64,000 nt of DNA from Bog-756 sp963718405. Its GTDB lineage: Bacteria; Actinomycetota; Acidimicrobiia; Acidimicrobiales; RAAP-2. The stretch spans positions 806,001 through 870,000 of the forward strand of contig CAVQYZ010000005.1 in assembly GCA_963718405.1 (NCBI GenBank). The letters run 5' to 3'. The number at the start of each line of letters is the position of its first letter. The stretch's first letter is position 1. Position numbers and translations under genes: made by a program. Shown piece after piece: positions 20,175 through 28,311 of this stretch. The notes under the pieces are model-generated. The model was given only the letters and a program-made list of their open reading frames with translations. It had not been told where the DNA came from and ran no database searches.

Positions 20175-20204
20175 TGGGCATGGGCATGGGCATGGGCATG
20201 GGCA
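20175..20204. repeat. 6-bp tandem repeat TGGGCA, five copies
   Basis: Five perfect hexamers run from 20175 to 20204, between the convergent HNH gene (stop 20139) and the membrane-protein gene (stop 20215). Confidence 0.92.
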
Positions 20205-20214
20205 ACTCAGCCTC

Positions 20215-21411
20215 CTAGACGTAGCGGATCAGTTCAACGGCGACGCCGAGCCAGACCAGACCAACCAAGCCGCCCAGGTAAACGAGCCTCCTCGAGCTTC
20301 CGAGGAGCACCAGCCAGCTGAACAGATAGACGTCGTCGAGGCTTCGGAACCCCACATCCCCGAGCCAGATGCCCCGGGCTGTGGAAATGGCCAACACCAC
20401 AACCGCCACCCAAGCCAGCCGTTCGTGAATGGGGATCGAAGAACGCCGTACCGACACGGCGGCAGCCACGATCAAGATGATCAGCACGGCCAGTTCGCCG
20501 AACCAGATGAACGAGGCCCTCGAGGGTACGTCCTCGAAGTGAAAACGGAACCCGTCGATCACGCCGGTGAACGGTGGACCTAGGTTGGCCTGCCCGCTAC
20601 TGAGGAGTGGCGCGTGCCCAGTGACTGAGTAGACCACCGCCTGCCACGAGGCGAACCCCACCAGCGGAACAATCCAGGCGGCGTCCTCGAGTGTGATCGG
20701 TCGGCGCCGGCGTCGGACCGCCCAACCGAGGAGTCGCGTGGCGGCGATGACCAACACGATGTACGCCGAGGTCTCCTTGGACAGGACCGCCCCCAGCAAC
20801 AGGAGGGAGGCCAGCACCCACCGTTCCTGGCGGTAGGCGTAGAGACCGAGGACCAGGAACGCCGCGGCGGCGATCTCGGTGAGGTCGCGTCCGGCGCTCC
20901 AGAGATAGCCCCAGTACCCGGCGAGCACCAGTCCCCACAGCGCGTGCCGCCCACTGTCTCGGGCCATGAGGCCTCCACCGAAACCCATGACCCCGAGCCC
21001 GATCACGTTGGTGATGACCAGGGTGTCGGGCACCAGTGACGGTCGACCGGCCGCCAGGAGCCAGGCGATGGCCGGATAAGCGATGCGTTGGAGCCGAGAG
21101 ACAGAGTCGAGGGTGATGCCGAAGGCCGACCGGGCCATGTCGGCCGGATCGAGCGCCATCCGGTAATAGAACTGGCCGTCGTACCCGCTGTTCGGCACCA
21201 CGATGATCCGTGGGTTCATCAGCCGGGGTGAGGAGTGCGTGATGCCTGCCACGATGAAGAAGGAGATATTGCCGTGCGTGGCGATGGCCAGCCTGAGAAG
21301 TACGAAGACCATGGCGGCGACAACCGACACCGCGGCCACCGCCAGCGGCGAATCGGTCCGTGCACCAACCTTCTGTAAGAACGCAGCAGGCGGCCCACCG
21401 TCAATCCCCAT
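20215..21411 (-). CDS. Polytopic membrane protein, glycosyltransferase-like (GT-C type) candidate
   Basis: A 398-residue protein with about ten hydrophobic segments (residues 24-45, 105-120, 130-150, 155-180, 190-215, 245-262, 300-325, 335-350 and 365-395). After the first segment comes 'NSGYDGQFYYRMALDP', a loop typical of a family linked to surface glycopolymer assembly (AZOBR_p60025-like). An acidic residue in the first extracytoplasmic loop fits GT-C glycosyltransferases using lipid-linked sugars, but this is inference. No sugar genes are adjacent. The start ATG lacks a clear ribosome-binding site. It converges on the HNH gene, with a TGGGCA repeat between. Confidence 0.75.
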   Translation of the reverse strand: MGIDGGPPAAFLQKVGARTDSPLAVAAVSVVAAMVFVLLRLAIATHGNISFFIVAGITHSSPRLMNPRIIVVPNSGYDGQFYYRMALDPADMARSAFGITLDSVSRLQRIAYPAIAWLLAAGRPSLVPDTLVITNVIGLGVMGFGGGLMARDSGRHALWGLVLAGYWGYLWSAGRDLTEIAAAAFLVLGLYAYRQERWVLASLLLLGAVLSKETSAYIVLVIAATRLLGWAVRRRRRPITLEDAAWIVPLVGFASWQAVVYSVTGHAPLLSSGQANLGPPFTGVIDGFRFHFEDVPSRASFIWFGELAVLIILIVAAAVSVRRSSIPIHERLAWVAVVVLAISTARGIWLGDVGFRSLDDVYLFSWLVLLGSSRRLVYLGGLVGLVWLGVAVELIRYV

Positions 21412-21708
21412 CGTCGATCGTCAGGCGGTGTCGATCGCTACGTCGAAGTCCGGACCGAGGCCATTGCCGACGATTGTCTCACGGCCCCCGGCCAAAAAGC
21501 GGTAGGGGCCGGTGACGGTCGGCCCTCGGCTCGCATTGACAATTGGTCGACGAGCACGGGCGTCGACGGTGGCGGGGGCGGGCCTGCGGGCACGCGCCCC
21601 GCGGACTACTCGGGCCACCGCCGGTGGGGTCAACCGGCACCGTGACGGCGCTGCTGCCTCGTTGGGCAGCACTGCCCGCTCAACACCGGACGAAAGGTCG
21701 GGAATGAA
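21412..21708. other. Intergenic region without a supported gene
   Basis: These bases lie between a terminator and the start of the membrane-protein gene. Short open frames on both strands (minus 21421-21672, plus 21512-21796) have Arg/Ala/Pro-rich translations typical of GC-rich non-coding DNA and lack ribosome-binding sites. The stretch presumably holds the promoter of the membrane-protein gene, but I see no clear hexamers. Confidence 0.4.
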
Positions 21709-21749
21709 AGCAGGGAGGGCCGGGGTACTAGGGCCCGACCCTCCCTGCT
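21709..21749 (-). terminator. Rho-independent terminator of the beta-helix protein gene
   Basis: On the minus strand, AGCAGGGAGGG (21749-21739) pairs with CCCTCCCTGCT (21719-21709), extended by CGGG/CCCG after one mismatch, with a short loop. It is followed by TTTCATTCC. It sits 25 bases after the stop of the gene at 21774-23096. Confidence 0.85.
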
Positions 21750-21773
21750 ATGAACGCCGGTTGCCCGGAGCGC

Positions 21774-23096
21774 CTACTGGTTGCCCGTCCCGCTAATCGT
21801 GAAGTTGCGGCTGTTGTCCGTGGACGCCACTGTATTGCCGGTCAGATAGTGGCTGTCGCTGATGGAGAACGTCCCGGCGAAGTCACCGGTGGCGGCGCGG
21901 TCGGAGTTGACGTTGACGCCGATCTTCTGTCCGGTGATGGTGTCGGTTGTCGCCGACGAGTTGGGGGCGTAGGTCTGCCCTTTGTACTGGACGATGACGA
22001 TGCCGTCGTTGCTCGCACCTTCGATGGTGTCGTTGTTGACGGCGGCGTCGCCCTGGTCCAAGAAGACCTGCTCGTACCGGTTGGCATCGAAGGTGTCCTT
22101 CAAGATGGTCACCTGTGCGGCCACGGGCTTGGTCGGCGCCGTGGAGTACAGGTAGGCGCCGATATCGTTGCCGGACAGCTTCGAGTCACTCACACTCGAC
22201 CCGTTGGCGGCACCGTAGAAGAGCACGCCGGTCGACTGGGTCTGGGTGTCGAAGTCCGCTCCACAGGCGGCATTGTCACACTCGTTGCCGGTGATGGTCG
22301 TCGAGGTGATCACGCTCTTGGCTCCATTGCTCACCTGGATGCCGTTCTGCGCAATCTGTGTGGTCGGACCGGCACCGGTCACGGTGGACTTCGACGATAC
22401 GGTGGCACTCGAGCCGGCGCCGTCGATGGTGATGCCGTTCTTCTGGTAGTCCTTCACCGAGACGCCCTTCAGGGTGGCGGTGCCGACCGACACGGGAGTG
22501 GTCCAGGCCATTCCCACCTCGATGCCGATTCCGCCCTGGCAGCCGTTGATGGGGTAGGCCCCGCCGCCGTCAATCGCCACGCTTTGCGCGGTCAAGGTTG
22601 CCCTCCCGGCCACGAGGATCCCGTAGAGGTCGTCACTGCAGGTGCTCGTAGCCCACTTGGGCACCACGGTCAGCCCGCTGATCTTGACCGAGATGTGGCC
22701 GCAGATGTCGATCTCCGACTGGAGGTGGTCCCCGACCGCGGCGTTGCTGGCCAGATCGCAGCTCGAGGTCCCGTTGACCGGGGTGGCCGGTAGCACGATC
22801 GAAGGCGAGCCCTTACCGACCAGGGACAGGGACTTTTTGATCCTCAGCTGTTCGGTGTAGGTACCGGCGCACACATGGATGGTGACGCCCGACGCTCCGG
22901 CGTTGATCGCCGACTGCACCGTTCGGTAGCCGGGAAGGGAGCAACTGGTGCCCGGTCCCGCCTGGAGGGTTCCGGTCGGGGATACCCAGAGTGCGCTCGG
23001 TGGACCCGATGCACCGGCCACGGTGGCCGGCACGGTCACCAGACCGGCCAGGGTGGCGGCAGCCAGCACCGCCAGAATTGCTGTGATTTTCCGCAT
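21774..23096 (-). CDS. Secreted right-handed parallel beta-helix protein
   Basis: About 440 residues from ATG 23096 ('MRKITAILAVLAAATLAGLV'), a clear Sec signal peptide with cleavage near 'TVAGAS'. The upstream 16 residues of the open frame are unlikely to be translated. The mature protein has 'YRTVQSAINAGASGVTIHVC' and 'GTYTEQLRIKKSLSLVGKGS', the start of pectate-lyase-like beta-helix proteins. Many short Asn/Gly/Thr-rich coils follow ('GVLFYGAANGSSVSDSKLSG'), as in NosD/PbH1 repeat proteins. Several Cys pairs suggest an extracellular location. No pectate-lyase catalytic motif is seen, so a structural or carbohydrate-binding role is as likely as an enzymatic one. A strong terminator follows. 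Confidence 0.85.
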   Translation of the reverse strand: MRKITAILAVLAAATLAGLVTVPATVAGASGPPSALWVSPTGTLQAGPGTSCSLPGYRTVQSAINAGASGVTIHVCAGTYTEQLRIKKSLSLVGKGSPSIVLPATPVNGTSSCDLASNAAVGDHLQSEIDICGHISVKISGLTVVPKWATSTCSDDLYGILVAGRATLTAQSVAIDGGGAYPINGCQGGIGIEVGMAWTTPVSVGTATLKGVSVKDYQKNGITIDGAGSSATVSSKSTVTGAGPTTQIAQNGIQVSNGAKSVITSTTITGNECDNAACGADFDTQTQSTGVLFYGAANGSSVSDSKLSGNDIGAYLYSTAPTKPVAAQVTILKDTFDANRYEQVFLDQGDAAVNNDTIEGASNDGIVIVQYKGQTYAPNSSATTDTITGQKIGVNVNSDRAATGDFAGTFSISDSHYLTGNTVASTDNSRNFTISGTGNQ

Positions 23097-23426
23097 TGTG
23101 TCGTGTCGCCTTTCGCTCAGGTCGACACCGAACGGCCCCGCCAAAACCGCCCCATCCGCTCCGTGTCATCCGCCGATGCCCGCGCCCGCCGGAATTTCCA
23201 ATCGGAACGCTAGGCCACCGGCGGCTGCCCGTCATCATCAATTGCGACGAGATCGCGGGCCGCATCATCGAGGCATCGGACGACACGGCCGGCAGCCCAG
23301 GCCCGTCGGTCCCAGGCCCGTCGGTCCCAGGCCCTTCGTTCCCAGGCCCTTCGGCTCCCAGGCCATTCGTTCCCAGGCCCTTCGACCGGCTGAACCTAAA
23401 TCCTCGGCCACTCGAACCTAAAGGGG
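23097..23426. other. Intergenic region holding a 15-bp repeat array
   Basis: This 330-base gap separates the start of the beta-helix gene from the end of the transfer cluster. It holds the tandem array at 23299-23384. No open frame has a credible start: translations of the array read as Pro-Gly-Pro-Ser on one strand and Gly-Pro-Gly-Thr-Asp on the other, with no conserved flanks. Confidence 0.5.
23299..23384. repeat. 15-bp tandem repeat, 5.7 copies
   Basis: Units of AGGCCC(G/T)TCG(G/T)TCCC begin at 23299, 23314, 23329, 23344 (16 bases, one extra C), 23360 and 23375. The first two are identical; later units carry substitutions. The array sits just downstream of the VirD4-like gene. Confidence 0.92.
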
Positions 23427-25252
23427 TCAAAGGTCGGCCGGATCGTCGAAGCGGCCAGAGCCACCGCCTAGTGCGCGCCCTCTCAGCCACGGATCGGCGA
23501 ACCACGTCCGCAGGTGCAGTCGTGCCGGATGAAGTCCGCCGTACACGAGTACCGCGTCGCCCGGCGGAATGCGACGGAGCACATCGGGCGGCGCCAGCCG
23601 CCGGACCGATGGCGAGTGGGAGGTGCTCGGACCGCTCATCCGTCCGGTAGTGGTCGTGGGCAGCACCACTTCCTCATCGCCGATGAGATGGCTGGCATAG
23701 TCCAGCGTGGAGGGATCGGAGATCCCCGAGAGGAAGAGCTTGGCCCGGTGATTGTTCACCACGGTGGTGGCACGGGCTCCGTACCGGGCACTGATCTGGG
23801 CCAGGTCGTGCCAGATGGTGACCAGCTGTATGCCGTGCCCGGCCGCGGTGGATGCCAGAGCGTCGAGGTCGGACAAGGGGGCGATATTGGCCGCTTCGTC
23901 CAACACGACGAGCAGCGGAGGATCGAGGGGAAGCCGGGTTCGGGTGACCTGGTCGTACACATGCTCGATCACCTGGCGGACCACTGACGCGAAGAGCGGA
24001 GTCAGCCGCCGTTGGTCATGGGCCGGCGCACACAGGTAGAGCGTGTTGCTCCCCTGGACCAAGCGGGCGGGGTCGATCGTCAGGTTCCGGGCCGGGTCAC
24101 TGTCCCCGTCGCCGCTATCGAATTCGTGGACTCCTCCCGGGCCTGCGGCAAAGGGTTCCAGGACCGTCTCAACCGTGGTGTAGATCGAGCTTCGTTGGCG
24201 GTCCTCCTTCCCGAACGCCGACCGGGCCGCCTGAATGGCTTCGGGAACCCCCGCCGTCAGGAGCAGGTCGATGACCTCGGTCTCCTCCTGGGTGTCCACC
24301 CACCGCACCACGTCGTCCATGTCTCGCCGGCCACAGGCTGCGGCGAACAGGAGCGGAGCCAGCATCCTGGTGGCTGTGGCATACCAGAAGTCCCCGTCGC
24401 TCATGGTGCCGACGGACGTCTTGGCCACGTCAGTGAGACCGGCTGCGGCTCTGCGGGCACCCGGCCAGGTCCGGGCCAAAGGCAGGGGCGACCAGCGCGC
24501 CGACTCCAGACCCGTCGAGCCGGAAGGATCGAAGCAGTGAACCGATCCCATGCCTTGCCGGTGGGCCATGGTGTGCTCGATCAGGTCGGTCTTCACGCTG
24601 GCGGCGATCACCGGTCCCTCCCATCCCAAGATGGCCGGCACTGCCAGGCCAGAAGTCTTGTGCGACTGGGTCGGGCCGAAGACGATGACCGACTGGGTCC
24701 GCTCGGAGGCCACGAGATGTCTGCGGGCCCGACCCAGTACCAGTCGACCTCGAGGCGGGGGGCCTGCCAATCGGCCCCGGGCCACGATCAGTGACCGGAG
24801 GGCCCGGGGTTGGGCCCAGGCTGCCGACCGCGACCGGCGGGACGCGGCCTGACGACCAATGCCGCCAAAGCCGACAGGAAGCCGGCGCCACCAAGCCACC
24901 CGCCCCCAATGCCGACAACACCGCTCCACCATCTACCGGAGCCCGACCACGACCGCGGAGATGGCACCCGGCGCCCGGGAGGGGGCAGTGGCGGGCGCCG
25001 GGTACCGAATTGAGAACTGCTTGGTGCACTCGGCCCGCCCTCGCCCGGGCGGCCCCACCTACCCCGCCCGCCCGGCCCACCCGGCCCACCCGCACCCGGC
25101 CCACCCGGCCTACCCGGCCTACCCGGCCCACCCGGCCTACCCGGCCCACCCGGCCCGCTCCGCCCGGACCAGGGACGCTCCACTCCGAGCAGGCTCGTCC
25201 CGACGAAGGCTGTGATGCCGGCGACCACGAGTACATCGGCGGTCACACTCAC
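23427..25252 (-). CDS. VirD4/TraG-like coupling ATPase with collagen-like N-terminal loop (frameshifted)
   Basis: The start is ATG 25252, overlapping the stop of the upstream ATPase gene (ATGA). TM1 is 'ADVLVVAGITAFVGTSLLGV', followed by a Gly-x-Pro loop of some 30 residues encoded by a 9-bp repeat, then TM2 'WWSGVVGIGGGWLGGAGFLS'. The frame then changes near 24830. The cytoplasmic domain has 'VFGPTQSHKTSG' as Walker A, with His where Gly is usual, and Walker B 'LLVVLDEAANIAPL'. 'IWHDLAQISARYG' and 'RAKLFLSGISDPST' match the TraG/TraD/VirD4 family, which feeds DNA to a type IV channel. The order beside the VirB4-like gene matches actinobacterial transfer clusters. The coupling-protein call is firm; whether DNA or protein is moved is unknown. 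Confidence 0.82.
25065..25160 (-). repeat. 9-bp repeat encoding a collagen-like Gly-x-Pro segment
   Basis: About ten units of CGGCC(C/T)ACC or variants occupy this stretch on the plus strand. On the minus strand, in the frame set by the coupled ATG at 25252, they read GGP and GRP triplets between two membrane segments of the VirD4-like protein. Confidence 0.88.
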
Positions 25253-26598
25253 GGCATGGGCCCGGTTCCGGGGCCGGCGTCCTCACCGGATCCGGCCGCT
25301 CCACCGGACCGGTCCACGGAGTACTCACCCATGGCCTGGTCGGTGTCGGTGAGCCACCGCTCGGCCGAGGCCAGCCGGTGCTCGACCAGGAACGAGCGCT
25401 GCCCCACCTTCCAGAGGGCCATGCCCCGCCGCAACTGGGTGACGAGCTCGGCTTCGGTCTCGGTGAGGCCGAGAAGCTCACCGGTGCGGGCCACCTCTCC
25501 GGGAGACTGGGCGTAGACCACCCGGGTCTCGGAGTCGGCCAGCAGACCCTCGGCCAGACCGACCTGCTCCGAGCCTTCGGTGCCCACCGAGCGGAGATCG
25601 GACAGCCGGTGGAGCACGGCCATGTTGGCCACGCCGAGGGCCCGGGACAGTTTCCACGAGGTCTGCAACCATCGGGCCACGCCCAGGTTGGACAAGATGG
25701 CCCAGGCCTCGTCCACCACCACGATGATCCGATTGCGGTGTTGGGCCCGGATGGCGCTCTGCAGCCAGGCTGCGGCGCAGGCCATGAGGACGCCGAGAGC
25801 CGGGGAGTGATAGACGGCAGCCAGATCCAGCACCACCAAGGGGCCGTCCAGCCGGAGCCCCGGCGTGGTCGGGCCGTCGAACATGCCACACAAGTCGCCG
25901 TGCACCAGCCGGCGGAGTTCGAGGGCCACGTCCCGGCCATCCTCCATGAGCACCGTCGGGGTGGTGCGGAGGGCCCGGGCCGCCTCGATACCCGGGTCCA
26001 GCAGTGCCTCCACCACCTGGGGCAGGGTGGGCGAAGCCATGTGCGCCATCCCGGCCCGGAGGGTCGCTTCTCCGATGGCGGCGTCGACGGCTGCCCGCTC
26101 CCGCGGCAGCAGGTCCCGGCCCAGGCACGCCACCGCCAACGAGGAGGTCAGCGCCACCCGACTCCTCATGACCCCGCCGTCGGGATCCAGGTCGTCGGGA
26201 CGGCCGGCCGGCTCGGTATCGAGGGGATTGAGGCGGACCGATCCGCCGGGGCGCAGGGCCACCGGCGCCACCCCCCAGGCCGCGGCCAGCGAGGCGTACT
26301 CACCCTTGGGATCGACAACCCAGGCCCGCCGGCCGAAGACGGCCTGACGCCACAGATACGACTTGACGAACGAGCTCTTGCCCCTGCCGATCTGACCGAA
26401 CACCACCATGTTCGGGTTGGTCACCACCCCCATCCGGTAGAGGACGAACGGGTCGTAGACGAAGGAGCCCCCGAGGACGTCCCGCCCGATGAGCACGCCT
26501 TCGTGGCCCAGGCCGGTCTCGCTGACCAACGGGTAGGCCACGCACAGGTGTCGGGTGGTGGCCAGATGGGCCGGCACCCGCGGGCCCAACCCGTTCAC
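25249..26598 (-). CDS. VirB4/TraC-like conjugation ATPase
   Basis: A 449-residue protein, shorter than Gram-negative VirB4 (about 800) because it lacks the large N-terminal domain, as expected for the actinobacterial split form. Walker A is 'FGQIGRGKSSFVKSYL' near residue 68. 'WVVDPKGEYASLAAAWG' follows, Walker B is 'RIIVVVDEAWAIL' near residue 290, then 'LGVANMAVLHRLSDLRSVG'. The C-terminal 'QRSFLVEHRLASAERWLTDT' is typical of the family. It would power assembly of, or transport through, a type IV-like channel. GTG 26598 overlaps the stop of the SCO6880-like gene (GTGA) and its own stop overlaps the VirD4-like gene, so the operon is tightly coupled. Confidence 0.87.
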   Translation of the reverse strand: MNGLGPRVPAHLATTRHLCVAYPLVSETGLGHEGVLIGRDVLGGSFVYDPFVLYRMGVVTNPNMVVFGQIGRGKSSFVKSYLWRQAVFGRRAWVVDPKGEYASLAAAWGVAPVALRPGGSVRLNPLDTEPAGRPDDLDPDGGVMRSRVALTSSLAVACLGRDLLPRERAAVDAAIGEATLRAGMAHMASPTLPQVVEALLDPGIEAARALRTTPTVLMEDGRDVALELRRLVHGDLCGMFDGPTTPGLRLDGPLVVLDLAAVYHSPALGVLMACAAAWLQSAIRAQHRNRIIVVVDEAWAILSNLGVARWLQTSWKLSRALGVANMAVLHRLSDLRSVGTEGSEQVGLAEGLLADSETRVVYAQSPGEVARTGELLGLTETEAELVTQLRRGMALWKVGQRSFLVEHRLASAERWLTDTDQAMGEYSVDRSGGAAGSGEDAGPGTGPMP

Positions 26599-28311
26599 GA
26601 CAGCCCCCGGCCCAGCGGCAGCGAGCAGGTGAAGGCCACGTCCTGGGCCCCGTACAGGAGACGAAGCTCGATGCCGGCCTGACCGGCGGCCTGTTCCACC
26701 GCGGCTCGGGCGGCGGAGAGCTCGGCCCGGGTGTCCGTGGTGACCGTGACATACCCCGAGAACCGGAACTGGGCGTGCCCGTCAGCCAGCTCCACGTCGC
26801 GCTCTTCGACACCGGCCTTCTCGCGGGTCTGACGGGCCGTGACCAGAAACCCGCCCCGTCGCCGCAACTCCCCGTCGGCCAGGTCCGCCGTGCGGGCCTG
26901 GGCCACCTGGCGGGCGGCCCGGCTCGGGCTCATGGGCTCCATGACCAGGCTGAGCGAGCGACGCAGCGGGGAGAACAGCAGCGGGGCCAGAAAATCCGGC
27001 GTCACGTCGACCCGGGGCCACTCGGCGATCCAGTAGGTGGCGTGCCAGGTCCCGTCGGTGTGCACCGCGTCCCAGGACGGCTCGACGGCCATGGGCCACG
27101 GCCACTGACTGGGCCGATCGTCGTCCGGCGGCCGGTCTGATCCGGGGAGTGCATGGCCCCCGCCGGGCCGGGTGTGAGCGTCGCCCCCGGCCGGGAGCGT
27201 CGCGCCCAGCCGGGGCGGTGTGTCGGCCGAGGGCGGTGTCGGCCAGGGCGGTGTCGGCCAGGGCGGCCGATGCTTCCCCCATCAACCGGGAGAGAGCGCC
27301 CGGTCCGAGTGCGCCGTCGACCTCGATGTCCGCGCCCTCGAGGGCCCGGTGCAACGAGAGCACCTCCCGGGACAGCACGGCACCGATGGCGTCGACACCA
27401 CTCCTTGAGGAACGGGCGGCGCGCAACGGCCGCACGGTGCGGATCGACAGGGCCATCAGCACCTGGTGGCGTCGGGTGACCGGGGCCGCCTCGTCCACCA
27501 GCGTCTGATACGACCGCGCCGCCGGCGAGTCGGCGTCGAGCACGGCGTGCTCACTGACGTGTCGTCGGACCGCACTGCCGTCGTCGGGGAGACACGTCTC
27601 GATCCACTGCAGGCGGTGCACGTCCGATCCCTCCCGGGCCAACGACGACAGCACCCGGGCCCAGGCTGCTATCCGGCCATCCTGATCACCGGTACCGAGC
27701 AGAGCGAAGCTGTGACCCCGCACCACCAGGACGGCAGTGGCGGTGCGGGCCCGGGCATCGATGGTCATGCCGAGTTCGCCGGCGCTCTGCTCGGACCCGG
27801 CCCCGAAGGGCACACCCACCACGGTCAGCCCATCGAACAGCCGGGCCCGACGGCCCGCTCCCCGTCCCGATCCTCCGCCGGATCCCCGTCCTCCGCTCCA
27901 GCCGACGGATTCGGCCTGGATGTCCGCCGGGCCGGGGCTGTCACCTCGCCGATCGACTGTGGCGCGGTGCCCCGCCCGCGGCCCCGGAGCCATCTGGCGT
28001 CGGCTACCGGTGGAGGCGGTCCACACCCACCGGGCAGCCAGGGGCAACCACTGCTCCCCGGTACGTCCCTGAATGGGCCAGAAGGCCAGGGCCATGCCGG
28101 ACCCCAGGCCCACGATGGCCAGCATCACCCCGATCACGGAGGGCCGGGAGCGGATGGACAGCACCCCGATGACCAACCCGGCGGCCACCGCGGCGATCTG
28201 GCCGCCACGCCAGCCGGCGATCATCCCCCGACGCTCGAGAGGGGAGAAGCGGTAGCGGACCCGGGCACCGGTCCCACGGTCAGAAGCCACCGAAGTCCCC
28301 ACCGTCTCCAC
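26595..28311 (-). CDS. SCO6880 family membrane protein of transfer cluster (frameshifted)
   Basis: The start is GTG 28311 ('METVGTSVASDRGTG'), or GTG 28290, which has a better-placed purine tract. Two membrane segments lie near residues 37-75 ('GGQIAAVAAGLVIGVLSI', 'VIGVMLAIVGLGSGMALAF'). A long cytoplasmic domain follows, matching actinobacterial SCO6880-type proteins: 'GHSFALLGTGDQDGRIAAWA', 'RLQWIETCLPDDG' and, in the second frame, 'HATYWIAEWPRVDV' and 'LVMEPMSPSRAARQVAQART'. The frames change near 27230, inside a 15-bp tandem repeat where one unit has 16 bases. Removing that base gives a continuous protein of about 570 residues. SCO6880 proteins sit between SCO6881 and the VirB4-like ATPase and may replace VirB4's missing N-terminal part; that role is inference. 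Confidence 0.78.
27222..27267 (-). repeat. 15-bp tandem repeat with one 16-bp unit at the frame change
   Basis: Units on the plus strand are GTCGGCCGAGGGCGGT (16 bases, 27222-27237), GTCGGCCAGGGCGGT (27238-27252) and GTCGGCCAGGGCGGC (27253-27267). The extra base in the first unit is exactly what puts the SCO6880-like gene out of frame. Confidence 0.88.

Noticed and set aside
21421..21672. 83-residue minus-strand open frame
   Set aside because: Ala/Arg/Pro-rich, no start signal, no conserved motif; likely chance.
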